The translations under genes and the position numbers were made by a program. Shown here piece by piece: positions 7,720 through 16,791 of a stretch of 46,012 bases of DNA. This stretch comes from Lachnospiraceae bacterium (GTDB lineage: Bacteria; Bacillota; Clostridia; Lachnospirales; Lachnospiraceae), in assembly GCA_021202075.1 (NCBI GenBank), contig JAJQDT010000079.1:1-46012 (forward strand). Direction: 5' to 3'. Numbering within the stretch: position 1 is the stretch's first letter; each line of letters begins with the position of its first letter. Below the pieces are notes generated by a model. The model saw only the letters and a program-made list of their open reading frames with translations. It did not search any database and was not told the origin of the DNA.

Positions 7720-8656
7720 CCTTGCACCACTCCCACACCTTATTCAGCATATACCTATAAAGGTCACCGCCAACATACCTCTGAAACAATGCAATCTCCT
7801 GTTCAAGCCTCTCGATAAAAATATCAATATTGGCAAATGCCTGCTCTACTCTATCCTGAACACGGATTTCCTCCGGTGCGTCCACACAATAAAACAAAAT
7901 AGAATTCTTTATTTTGCAATTTACGTCTTCCACAAAGTCATCAAGATCATCCGCCAGCCAGAAAATCCGTCCGGCACAGGCTGCGGCCTGCCTTGACCGT
8001 TCAGAATTATGATTGACAGAGGCCAGCAGGAAACAAGCAAACTCAAATTCTACTGACTTATCCGTCAACTTTTCCAATTCGCTCCGGTCAAAAGCTTCTG
8101 CTACTTTCAAGGGACTTTTATACATATAAATTTCCGAAAGGAAAGCCTTGTCCATACTGGTCACAATCATTTCTCTGTCTTCCTGATTCACTTTTGTATC
8201 ATCGGTCAGGAAAATCCGAACATCATTGATCAGTTCGTCCAATTCTGTAAATTCGTCACTTTTATATTCCTTTTCGCTGATAAAGTATTCAACGTGCAGT
8301 TTAGAACAAATCTTCTCCTTTTCATCTGCAGAAAAGCGCGCTGAATCGAGAAAGCGATCCACCAGACAGCAGAACAAAATCAATTTTGTCGCAGCAATAA
8401 GTGCTTCCTTTTTGCAGCCACCACAGAATTCTTCCTGCCAGAGAATAAATTTATTATAATTCGGCACACACCATTTCTGCGCATCGAACTCATACTTTTC
8501 CTGCACCCTGTCCAACAATTCCAGAAGTTCATCAAAAAAGCCATCCGGCATAGGGCGGGCTACAAGTAAATTTTCTTCACAGCCGCGAAAGAGAGCCTTA
8601 TTTTTCATTACAAAATGCTCATTCACATAACCATAATATTCCTTACTGCTCAACAT
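7697..8656 (-). CDS. Class I isoprenoid-synthase-like protein (ComQ-like prenyltransferase candidate)
   Basis: The 319-residue, all-helical product has two Asp-rich sites spaced as in trans-prenyl synthases: LVDRFLD (Asp 100 and 104) in the first position and RIFWLADDLDDFVED (Asp 236, 237, 239, 240, 244) in the second. LTDKSVEFEFACFLLA aligns with the KT-containing helix of that family. The first motif is DxxxD rather than the standard DDxxD, so chain elongation may be altered. ComQ, a degenerate member, prenylates Trp of the ComX peptide. Here a Trp-rich precursor and an IPP isomerase gene lie close by. The start is the ATG at 8656, 8 bases after GAGG; a GTG at 8665 sits within that site. 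A terpene synthase is the main alternative. Confidence 0.6.
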   Translation of the reverse strand: MLSSKEYYGYVNEHFVMKNKALFRGCEENLLVARPMPDGFFDELLELLDRVQEKYEFDAQKWCVPNYNKFILWQEEFCGGCKKEALIAATKLILFCCLVDRFLDSARFSADEKEKICSKLHVEYFISEKEYKSDEFTELDELINDVRIFLTDDTKVNQEDREMIVTSMDKAFLSEIYMYKSPLKVAEAFDRSELEKLTDKSVEFEFACFLLASVNHNSERSRQAAACAGRIFWLADDLDDFVEDVNCKIKNSILFYCVDAPEEIRVQDRVEQAFANIDIFIERLEQEIALFQRYVGGDLYRYMLNKVWEWCKDVRKHAE

Positions 8657-8683
8657 ATTAAACACCTCGCTTGTAGCATACGA

Positions 8684-9862
8684 TTATGGGCTTACCGGAA
8701 AGAATTCCCATGGTTTTACTACTTTACTTTTAACCGCATCTTTCTGATATATCTCCGGTATATACTTTTTATTGACAACTGCCTGCAGAACAAATTTCTG
8801 GAACCATGACGGGGAGACCTTGCATATACCTCCCTTTTCCACGGAAACCGAACTGTTGAATGCCTTATAATATTCCTCATCTGCCGTTGGCGTTTTCAAA
8901 AATACCATCGTATGGGCAAGTCCACCTAAATGATAATTCCACACATCACTCCTGTTTAGCGTTTCGCATCCAACATCTCCGCATATCTGGGCAAGATCAA
9001 AAATTGAATCATCAAACAAATCATATCCCCGTACATAAAATTTCCCGGCATCCGCTGTGAACCAACAGCACCCTTCTCCATCAATCTGTTCATCTATCGC
9101 CTGGCAGAATGTTTCCTCCGGCAGATTCAAAAATTTATTTGGAACACTTCCGGCTACATTACCGTCAAGATCAATGACATATTGTCCTGACTTTATTCTG
9201 ACGTTACTTATGATGCTGATATAATCATCGAAATTATCACCGAAATTCAGCTCAAAATATTCCTGCGGCGTTATAGATCTGCCATTTGGCTGCTCAATTC
9301 TTTCTATCGGAAAGCCATAATAATCCTCTAATAAATTCCGAACTCTATGCATAGCTTCCTCTTTTATCTCGCCCAGCTCTTGCAGGGATGAGCCATTTTC
9401 AAAGCTTTCCCTTATCTTTTTTGCAAAACACCGCAGCATATAGTTCAGGCAGGTGTTCAATTCACCCGTAGGAGCCGGGACAGTAAAGCTGCCATTTTCA
9501 CGGAACGGAACAAGGCCATATTTTCTTATCAGACTGACAGCCATGCCCCACTGTCCCCTGTCACTTACTGGATTGCTCAGGAGATAACGGTTATCCGGGC
9601 TGTCCAGCGGTTCTTCAAGGTGATCCATGAACAATGTGAGAAAGTGATTTGCTTTCTCCAACTTGTCATAAAACATCAGATATTCCAAAGAAAAGCCCTG
9701 CTTTTCTTTCTCTGTCCTTTCCGACAAGAAAAAAAGCGCAGAAACCAGCCAGCAGTAACCTGTCTTTCCCTGTGCAAAAAGCAGTGCCTCCGTCTGTTCT
9801 CTTTCTGGAATACTCGCAGTTTCTTTTAACACAGAATACAAAATGCTTTTTCTTCGCTTCAT
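8684..9862 (-). CDS. PepC/bleomycin-hydrolase-like cysteine peptidase
   Basis: Papain-like family C1B aminopeptidases are soluble cytoplasmic enzymes. The triad is visible: Cys 37 in GKTGYCWLVSAL, His 317 in GGLAHTMVF and Asn 336 in KAFNSSVS. DRGQWGMAVSLIRKYGLVPF is a strong PepC signature, and CWFTADAGKF and the C-terminal PWEFFP also fit. Length is 392 residues against about 440 for PepC. The usual ENSWG is NSSVS here, so activity or specificity may differ. The start is the ATG at 9862 behind GAGG, rather than the GTG at 9877. The next gene begins 27 bases downstream. In this operon it could remove the leader from the modified peptide. Confidence 0.85.
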   Translation of the reverse strand: MKRRKSILYSVLKETASIPEREQTEALLFAQGKTGYCWLVSALFFLSERTEKEKQGFSLEYLMFYDKLEKANHFLTLFMDHLEEPLDSPDNRYLLSNPVSDRGQWGMAVSLIRKYGLVPFRENGSFTVPAPTGELNTCLNYMLRCFAKKIRESFENGSSLQELGEIKEEAMHRVRNLLEDYYGFPIERIEQPNGRSITPQEYFELNFGDNFDDYISIISNVRIKSGQYVIDLDGNVAGSVPNKFLNLPEETFCQAIDEQIDGEGCCWFTADAGKFYVRGYDLFDDSIFDLAQICGDVGCETLNRSDVWNYHLGGLAHTMVFLKTPTADEEYYKAFNSSVSVEKGGICKVSPSWFQKFVLQAVVNKKYIPEIYQKDAVKSKVVKPWEFFPVSP

Positions 9863-9929
9863 TTTCTCACACCTCATATAAAAATATAAAATTGAGTTAT
9901 TGGTAACATTCTCCTAAACTGTTTCAGCA

Positions 9930-11117
9930 TTACAGATTTTCCGCAAAAAATGAATATTTATCATCCTTCCACATTTCATTGAAAACGCCCTCAAAATGGC
10001 GGAACAAATCCGGTGTCATTTTTCTGAAAACATACATACATGGACGTTCACTATTGTCGCTGATAAATGGAGAATACAAATCCAATTTAATGTAATCCAT
10101 GTTTGAATCTTCAAATTTCAAAATAAACAGGGAATATGGAACTGACTTGTCTGTCACTTTCAATGCTATTTTGTTGTCAGGGATTGCGTTCATCATGTCC
10201 GTGATAATATGAATTGAAGTCTCAGATAACTCTACCTTCGGACGTTTAAGATGTGGCATATTTACCTGATAATTACAGGCGTCCACGTTCGCGCGGCATC
10301 CGGGCTTTGAAAGAATAATTTCAACAGATAACTTTCTGTTCTCCGTTAACAATTTTTCAAATTCTTTATCATCGCCGTTCTCCTGCATGGAAACCGCTGT
10401 TTCACTAAAAAGAGAAATACCATCCAAACATAATATTCGGACTTCTTCTGCTCTTCCAAGTCTTTGATATAAATCTGATTTTTCTTCATCAAAGTCTTTC
10501 CGGAAACCTAACACGACATTTAAATCAGTATTCAGGCATGGACTTAATCCAAGTTTCCGCGATAGTGAATCAAGCGTATCCGAATTGACATTTGGCAGCT
10601 TGTGTTCTTCGCTGACAATATAATACAGCAACTTGGCCAGTACAGCTTTTACCGTCCCGTGTTCCAGATCCGTCAATAATTCTTTTTTTACCGACGCAGG
10701 AACCTTTACATTCCGTTTCAGGAAAAGTGGATTCTTCTGTAAAACTATTCTTAAGTCTTCCTTCATATATGGAGATTCAATATCAGGAGAAACGTTTTCA
10801 CGAACATTGAAATATGTGAGTTTTACCTCATCATAAGTGCATAATCTCTGATAAAAATACTCAGCATTGATATCTGGTTCATGAAATGCCTGATTACCAA
10901 AACCCTGCTGGGCATAATTATTGACAATCCCATGTTTGTTTTCTTTTAAATTATGTATCTTCTCCTCAATTTCCGAATCCAGATATGGCCTGGATTTTCC
11001 AAATGCGATAAATGGGAGAAAATATGCCGCAAAAATGACAGGTTTTGAGTAATAACTAAAATAACCTGTTCCAAACAGACGGGTAAGAATATATGCACTA
11101 TCTTCATTTTTAATCAC
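9930..11117 (-). CDS. Unknown protein upstream of the RiPP enzymes
   Basis: I do not recognise this 395-residue protein. It has an N-terminal aromatic and hydrophobic part, a charged helical middle and a mixed alpha/beta C-terminal half (EEVRILCLDGISLFSETA ... VEIILSKPGC ... MYVFRKMTPDLFRHFEGVFNEMW). The pattern of a signalling loop, predicted strands and a final W recalls phospholipase-D-like sensor domains seen in effector systems, without clear HKD motifs. The start is a GTG at 11117 placed 9 bases after AGGAGG. It lies 67 bases upstream of the peptidase gene and is probably the first gene of the peptide cluster, possibly for regulation, immunity or recognition. Confidence 0.55.
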   Translation of the reverse strand: MIKNEDSAYILTRLFGTGYFSYYSKPVIFAAYFLPFIAFGKSRPYLDSEIEEKIHNLKENKHGIVNNYAQQGFGNQAFHEPDINAEYFYQRLCTYDEVKLTYFNVRENVSPDIESPYMKEDLRIVLQKNPLFLKRNVKVPASVKKELLTDLEHGTVKAVLAKLLYYIVSEEHKLPNVNSDTLDSLSRKLGLSPCLNTDLNVVLGFRKDFDEEKSDLYQRLGRAEEVRILCLDGISLFSETAVSMQENGDDKEFEKLLTENRKLSVEIILSKPGCRANVDACNYQVNMPHLKRPKVELSETSIHIITDMMNAIPDNKIALKVTDKSVPYSLFILKFEDSNMDYIKLDLYSPFISDNSERPCMYVFRKMTPDLFRHFEGVFNEMWKDDKYSFFAENL

Positions 11118-11233
11118 AACAGTAAACCTCCTATTGGCTCTCCAATTTTATAGATGTTTTGATCTTTTTCTTCGTTCATATTTCCAACAGTTCTTTCGCT
11201 TTACCAATCTCCAAATCTTGAACAAACATAACA

Positions 11234-12034
11234 TTATCTATCTATAAACGAATCATTTGCAAGTCTGGATTTCATATGATCTATCCGAAGTCTGTCTGGA
11301 AGGTTGTTGATTTTTTCATCCAGTTTGTCCATCATTTGTATACCATCTTTTAAAAACCGTTTATCGGACTGTTGTATTAAAGGGTCTTTATAGAAAGCAG
11401 CAACGGTAGCTTTTTCATGTTCTTTTTTCTTGTTTTTTTTCACAACACCATGTTTATTTATCTCTATTCCGTTTATGTACTTATATAATGCATCTCTCGT
11501 CACTTTTAATCCATTGCAAAATCTGGTGGCTTCACTAATGAAGTCTACAATTATTTGATAATCCTTGGCCTGTTTATCGTCTATTATATAATTATCCTGT
11601 TCCAAAATAATGTGATATACCACGCATCTATAGATTCTTACAATTCTTTTCGTTTTCGCTTGCAAGGAGTCCCATATATCGCCCTTATGGCTTTCGAAGT
11701 ATGGAAACTCTGCCTGAAACATAGCTTCGTTAATAATCACATATACTTCATTGACAGCAACCGTGGAATATTCAACCGAATTCCCGATCACTTCTTGTCT
11801 GGACTTAAGCCTCGTTTTTAATTTGCTAAAAGGAATAATAAACTCTGTAACCAATTCCAGTGAAAATTCATCCAGCACCTTATTTCTATTGATTTTCAGA
11901 CCATCTTTAAATATTTTTCGTGCCAGAAAAACTGCGCGAACAGCTGCTATTGCTCCTATTAGTGCGACTAAAAATCCCAATATGATATTATGCCGTTCAA
12001 CCAATCCGCAAATATACTGCCACAGCCAAAGCAT
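11234..12034 (-). CDS. One-TM helical protein, remote relative of the 42657-43283 product
   Basis: The family is unknown. The 266-residue product has one membrane helix (about residues 18-38, ILGFLVALIGAIAAVRAVFLA), then a helical cytosolic domain containing AEFPYFESHKGDIWDSL and a lysine-rich segment near 205. The same layout and a similar (D/E)FPY(F/W)xxxxG motif occur in the one-TM protein at 42657-43283. A GGAGAGA site precedes the ATG. It lies between the small basic protein gene and the peptide cluster, with a 116-base gap before the latter. Confidence 0.6.
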   Translation of the reverse strand: MLWLWQYICGLVERHNIILGFLVALIGAIAAVRAVFLARKIFKDGLKINRNKVLDEFSLELVTEFIIPFSKLKTRLKSRQEVIGNSVEYSTVAVNEVYVIINEAMFQAEFPYFESHKGDIWDSLQAKTKRIVRIYRCVVYHIILEQDNYIIDDKQAKDYQIIVDFISEATRFCNGLKVTRDALYKYINGIEINKHGVVKKNKKKEHEKATVAAFYKDPLIQQSDKRFLKDGIQMMDKLDEKINNLPDRLRIDHMKSRLANDSFIDR

Positions 12035-12084
12035 TTTCGTATCTCTCCATATTCTCTTCGTAGTGGGTGTTAATCATAAAATCC

Positions 12085-12288
12085 TTACTTATTACCAATT
12101 ATTCGTTTCTCATATTCTCTCAATTTAGCTCTCTGTGATGCTGTAAAACCACTTGGCATCATCGGTTTTAACGCAACATACACTTTTCTTTCAGATTGTT
12201 TTGCATTCTTGCTTGATGTCACTTTCAAACTTTTCGTCTTTTTACGAGTTACGCCTCTTGAACCCGTACTACGCTTGCTTTTTGCCAT
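12085..12288 (-). CDS. Small, highly basic protein
   Basis: The 67-residue product starts MAKSKRSTGSRGVTRKKTK and is very rich in Lys, Arg and Ser, with a helical C-terminus (SQRAKLREYEKRI). The ATG at 12288 follows GGAGG by five bases; the upstream ATG at 12300 overlaps that site and is unlikely. The charge suggests nucleic-acid or membrane binding, but no family is recognised. It lies between two membrane-protein genes. Confidence 0.55.
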   Translation of the reverse strand: MAKSKRSTGSRGVTRKKTKSLKVTSSKNAKQSERKVYVALKPMMPSGFTASQRAKLREYEKRIIGNK

Positions 12289-12329
12289 AAATACCTCCAA
12301 CAGGGATTAAAATCTTGTCATTTACCAAA

Positions 12330-13475
12330 TCAAGGCTCATTTTTTCCTGTGTATGTCTTTTCGCATATCACACCAAGAAACGAATCTGCAACACCATCAA
12401 TATTTGAAAGCCTATCAATCCAGTTAGCTTCCAATGCCTCTAAAAAGTTCGAATACATTTGAGCCAGAGTAAAAAGAATATTTGCCGTTTCTGTATCAAA
12501 TATTTGTTTATCCAAATCTGAATTCTTGCAATCGCAACATAAGTAGCCCAATATTTTAAAAGAGCCTTCCGGTAGTTTTGCTCTTATTGGAACAACAACA
12601 GCACAATTATAATAAGCATCAAAATCCACATGCTCGTTCCAATAATTCGAATCATGTTTCTGCGCGTTATTTACAATATAATGTTCTTTTTTTATACATC
12701 TTAAAAAATCCACATTTCCATCAATCGTATATGAATTTTCTCCTATTTCACGCTCGTGTTCTTCATATGTTATCTTGTCCCTGAATGCTGTATATACTAA
12801 TATTTTATTACGCCCCTCATCGTCGTGAGTATAATACGGTCTATCAAACAGTTTCACTGTTGTCGAAACCTGGATAGATCTTTGATGTAAATCTAAGTAT
12901 TCACCAATAATACTTACAGTATAATTCAGCAAATTCGAAGTATATTGTTTAAACAGCGTAAATAATCCAGTTGAAAAATCGTTATGGGAATTGAGAATAA
13001 TATTCTTGATTTGCTCGTTATCCTGTTCTTGCATAACTTCTGTTCCCGCAAGCAAACGATAACTGGATGCAGTAATCCCAGGTATTCTATTACATAATTC
13101 ATTGTACATTTTGCTTGAATTTTTGAATCCCATTATCATCGCGGAAACCTGTTTTTTGGTTTCGCTCAGATGCTTATCGGAAATTATTTTTGAATCTGAT
13201 TCTTTTTGTAAAAACTCCTTTCGAGCTGATTCTTTTTCATCTTCAAGATTCTTTATTCTTTCCTCTAAATTCTTTTTCTCTTTTTCATATGAAAATTTCA
13301 GATACAATACTACAAGCCATGCAACCACCAATAAAACATCTGCCGCCAAAACGCCAATTAAAACAGTAAAGAATCCATTAGAAACCGCAATTCTAGCAGC
13401 AATAATCGTTGTAAAAATCCCAACTACAGCAAGAACCCAACTGAAAATATCCGAAATATGTTTCTTCCACCACAT
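12330..13475 (-). CDS. Two-TM coiled-coil protein with C-terminal GAF-like domain
   Basis: The 381-residue protein has two membrane helices (about residues 11-30 and 35-57). A strong coiled coil follows at about 60-110 (EKEKKNLEERIKNLEDEKESARKE). The C-terminal half has a GAF-like pattern, with CAVVVPIRAKLPEGSFKILGYLCCDCKN giving the typical central strands. GAF domains usually bind small ligands, so a membrane-tethered sensor is plausible. A GGGAGG site precedes the ATG. It lies downstream of the NACHT-LRR gene and may respond to the same signal. Confidence 0.65.
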   Translation of the reverse strand: MWWKKHISDIFSWVLAVVGIFTTIIAARIAVSNGFFTVLIGVLAADVLLVVAWLVVLYLKFSYEKEKKNLEERIKNLEDEKESARKEFLQKESDSKIISDKHLSETKKQVSAMIMGFKNSSKMYNELCNRIPGITASSYRLLAGTEVMQEQDNEQIKNIILNSHNDFSTGLFTLFKQYTSNLLNYTVSIIGEYLDLHQRSIQVSTTVKLFDRPYYTHDDEGRNKILVYTAFRDKITYEEHEREIGENSYTIDGNVDFLRCIKKEHYIVNNAQKHDSNYWNEHVDFDAYYNCAVVVPIRAKLPEGSFKILGYLCCDCKNSDLDKQIFDTETANILFTLAQMYSNFLEALEANWIDRLSNIDGVADSFLGVICEKTYTGKNEP

Positions 13476-13655
13476 TATGAAGTTTCCTCCCTCTTAACAT
13501 CTATGTAATCAGAACCTATAATAAATTTTAATTAACACAGGCAATTGAACCTCCGTCATCACCGTTTTTTATATGATATCGATAAATTTTATGAAATTTT
13601 CAAAAAAGGTTCTAAATAGCCCTCACGCTGTCGTGCATCTTCCTTTGCGCCGGAT

Positions 13656-16403
13656 TTAAAAATTCCAAATAACTTTCCTTTGAATTTTCCCATTTTCTTT
13701 TGTTTTGGACAATGTCAATGCCTGCCTTGTTCCTACAAGCGGAAACATACACTGTATTTTCGGTTCCCCAGTTTTTACACGGTCTTTCAGATGAGTTAAC
13801 ACATTTAACATATCCTCCCCCTGTTTTCGAAATTTTTTATATTGCCTTGTCAATTCAGGCAGAGAAATCTGATTAAATCCAATAAGATTCTGCGGTTGTT
13901 TTTCATAGTATTTCAAAACTTCAAGCGTAGTACTGTTTTTTACCCGTATGGTATGATTATTGTTTTTTAGCATGTAATCACTGCATGACTCAGCTAACAG
14001 CAACAATTCGTTCGCCATTGCTATCCTAGCACTTTTCTCTACCTTTTCTGACACCAAATCATTCCAGCAAAAAACTCTGTCTCCATTTTTCCCCTTATAA
14101 GAGAAAATAATATATGAGAAAAGATCATCCACAATATCGTAGATGGCTCTGGCAACGTTGAAAGATTGCTGACTTGTACTAATCATATTTAAAAGTTGAA
14201 AAATCTGACACAACTCCATCCCTAATTTATATTCACACCTTTCAAACATCGGAATATCAACTTCCCTTATATGAAGCGACCTGTTTTCATCAATCTGAAA
14301 GAGCATAGGAACAAGTTCAAATGGTACTTGCAATTTTGAGAACCATATATTTTCTAATCCGCACAGACTTGTAATATCTGAATAATTAACCGACATAAGG
14401 AAAAAAGGATCCTTATTAGCAGACATAATATCCGAATACTGTGCCTCAATATCTTCATTATCAGTCGGATTCAAAAATAATCGTTTCAATGTACGACACT
14501 TAAAATGATATACGCAACGATACTTCTGTAAAGAACCAAAGACCTGTTCTGCGTCTGGTTGCAGCGGATTATCACTGACATCCAGATAACTCAAGCTTAA
14601 TGTTGCCACAAAATCAAGATCGGACAATTCATTATTGGCCACTATCAAAATACGTAATGATGCAGGCAGAATTTCCCGTATGTCCTCTGAGGTCAAAGCA
14701 CAATTAGAGACATTAAGATACTCCAGAGAGTGGCAATTCTTTAAATCCGAAAGCATCACATGCTGATTTCCAACACAAATCAGTTTTTTCAACTGTGGAA
14801 AGTACTTTAAAAACGATAAATTTTGAACACCCATATGAGAGATATTTAGCGAACTAACAGGAAAGCCCGCAAACCATTCCAGATCAACACAATTCAATGA
14901 TCGCATTCTTCTGTTGATATTACATAATCTAATATTTTTATTCCAGACCAAGCATCTAAATTCTGAGCAGTCTATCTTAAATCTTCCAAGCTGAAACTTT
15001 ACATAAAATAGTCCTGTCAAAAAGATCCTAAAATGCTTATTAAGCAAATCTTTCGAAGAGTTAATATGAATCTCCAGAATTTCCCCAGTTTCCGCCGGTT
15101 GTAAATCTGAAAGTTTCTTCATGCCAGTTCCCAACAAAATAATGTCTGTCTCTGGGAATGCTGCCGAAAACACCTTGCGATAATGATATTCTCCGAAAAA
15201 CAGCTTCACGCCGCGTGAGAAAACAATTTTAGAACTGTTTTTAGACAAACACAATTTTTTATAATGCATCCGGACATAATTAAATTCAAAAAAGGAAGAA
15301 TGAATACAGGCATAGCCCCTCCCCTCTTCATATACCAGTAAAGAACGACTTCCTACGATGTCGCCATATACTCGGTCTTTCGCATTTATAACTTCGTCTG
15401 GTTTAAAAAAAACTTCTGCGATTCCCTGTTGCTTCCTGATGAAATATAATTCCGTCATCCTGTCAAACACTTTTTTTAAATCAGCCTTTTCCAGAATTTT
15501 TCCTTCTTCATCAGCCTTATTGCGTTCTCTTTGGAACCAGCCTGTCAAAATCCTTTCATATATCTCATACAAATTCATATCAGGGTTCGTCACCTGATAA
15601 TCCTCCGACAAGCTTGTAAGAAATCGCAAAAACAGTGGACGTGAAAGTACTTCCTCTGAAGCTGAAACCATTTTCAGACATTTTTTCACCTCATCTGCTC
15701 CAACATGCATTTTGTGCCGCAGATATTTTTGAATCTGCCTTTGATTCAATCCATTTATTGCAATCTTGACAATGGGCTGCACTTCATTTCCTGCCAATCG
15801 AAATGCCAGATGTTCAAAGTGCTCTCTATTCTGCATGTAAAAAGCATTTCTAACAGAGATAACAACACGGCCATACTTTTTTAATGAACACTGCAAATCA
15901 GAAAAAATGGCAAGCAGTTCCTTCCCTGTTTGTGCTTTCAGAAAGTCCTCATATTCATCCAATCCGTCTAAAAACAAGATTTGTTCTGATAACTCTTTAT
16001 CGCCGGACAGTTCCTTAAAGTCGTGCAATGAAACAGCGTTTACATATTTCATCTTATGCCTTCGACCATTTTTAATAATCAGAGTATGACACACCTTTTG
16101 CATCAAAAAAGATTTTCCTGCGCCACTCTCACCGGTTATCAGAATAAGTCTCGGACCATTTTTCTTCTGAAGCAGCTTTACAATAAACCTGTCTGCGTTC
16201 CGGCTGCACCTCCCCGAACAACCTGTTGCTGCATACTGTAGAGGCAGATATTCTTTTATCCGATTTGAAAACGGCAACTTCCAAAATTCATAAAAGATTT
16301 CTGTACGTCGTTTGTATAATGCACCCAGCAAAGCCCCCAAACCAGAAAATAATGTCACAAGCGCAGATGATATTTCAATAATGAGGATAATATTTTCCGC
16401 CAT
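13656..16403 (-). CDS. Membrane-anchored NACHT-type STAND ATPase with leucine-rich repeats
   Basis: The 915-residue protein has an N-terminal membrane helix (about residues 5-28). The P-loop is GESGAGKS (91-98), Walker B is ILFLDGLDE (142-150), and a winged-helix region follows. Leucine-rich repeats lie at about 505-660, for example SLEYLNVSNCALT and SLSYLDVSDNPL. The C-terminal part (about 750-915) is unassigned. This is the architecture of bacterial NLR-like proteins, many of which sense phage components through the repeats. The effector here may be the membrane segment itself or a neighbour. AAAAAGG lies before the ATG, and a 388-base gap upstream suggests its own promoter. Confidence 0.85.
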   Translation of the reverse strand: MAENIILIIEISSALVTLFSGLGALLGALYKRRTEIFYEFWKLPFSNRIKEYLPLQYAATGCSGRCSRNADRFIVKLLQKKNGPRLILITGESGAGKSFLMQKVCHTLIIKNGRRHKMKYVNAVSLHDFKELSGDKELSEQILFLDGLDEYEDFLKAQTGKELLAIFSDLQCSLKKYGRVVISVRNAFYMQNREHFEHLAFRLAGNEVQPIVKIAINGLNQRQIQKYLRHKMHVGADEVKKCLKMVSASEEVLSRPLFLRFLTSLSEDYQVTNPDMNLYEIYERILTGWFQRERNKADEEGKILEKADLKKVFDRMTELYFIRKQQGIAEVFFKPDEVINAKDRVYGDIVGSRSLLVYEEGRGYACIHSSFFEFNYVRMHYKKLCLSKNSSKIVFSRGVKLFFGEYHYRKVFSAAFPETDIILLGTGMKKLSDLQPAETGEILEIHINSSKDLLNKHFRIFLTGLFYVKFQLGRFKIDCSEFRCLVWNKNIRLCNINRRMRSLNCVDLEWFAGFPVSSLNISHMGVQNLSFLKYFPQLKKLICVGNQHVMLSDLKNCHSLEYLNVSNCALTSEDIREILPASLRILIVANNELSDLDFVATLSLSYLDVSDNPLQPDAEQVFGSLQKYRCVYHFKCRTLKRLFLNPTDNEDIEAQYSDIMSANKDPFFLMSVNYSDITSLCGLENIWFSKLQVPFELVPMLFQIDENRSLHIREVDIPMFERCEYKLGMELCQIFQLLNMISTSQQSFNVARAIYDIVDDLFSYIIFSYKGKNGDRVFCWNDLVSEKVEKSARIAMANELLLLAESCSDYMLKNNNHTIRVKNSTTLEVLKYYEKQPQNLIGFNQISLPELTRQYKKFRKQGEDMLNVLTHLKDRVKTGEPKIQCMFPLVGTRQALTLSKTKENGKIQRKVIWNF

Positions 16404-16791
16404 AAGAACTACCTTTTTTCTCTTTTATTAACTGTTTATTTTCCACCTTTTCTGCTGTTCCGAACCAGTTCACTCTTTCCGCGATTGTCATACGCTTTCT
16501 GTAATCTTCTACTGGAAAAAATCCATTCCTGAACACTGTCCATTTCAGTATCAAAATGCCATATATAATTCTTAATTTCCCCAAACAGATAAAACACCAC
16601 TACATTCTTTGCAAAATATGCTATATTCCTTAGAACTCATAAGCAGAGAAGATATAACCTCTATTCCTTGCTCTACCTGTGATATGGCTTCAAATAACTA
16701 TCCATTTCTAATCTTGCGCTCCAACGGTTTATTCAGTATTACTTTTCACTAGATTCTGTTCCTATATTTTCATTATTGTTACCTTTGCATC
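16404..16791 (-). other. Gene-free spacer upstream of the NACHT-LRR gene
   Basis: I find no convincing gene, RNA or strong terminator in these 388 bases. A weak promoter-like pair on the minus strand (TTGCAA at 16609-16614, 17 bases, TATCTG at 16586-16591) could serve the NACHT-LRR gene. A 69-codon frame reaching into that gene (16375-16584) lacks a ribosome site and is not called. Confidence 0.3.

Noticed and set aside
9930..11117. RiPP recognition element or lanthipeptide dehydratase
   Set aside because: No winged-helix RRE pattern or LanB/LanM motifs could be seen in this protein.
16375..16584. 69-codon minus-strand frame before the NACHT-LRR gene
   Set aside because: No ribosome site, non-ATG start, overlaps the next gene and has no recognisable protein pattern.
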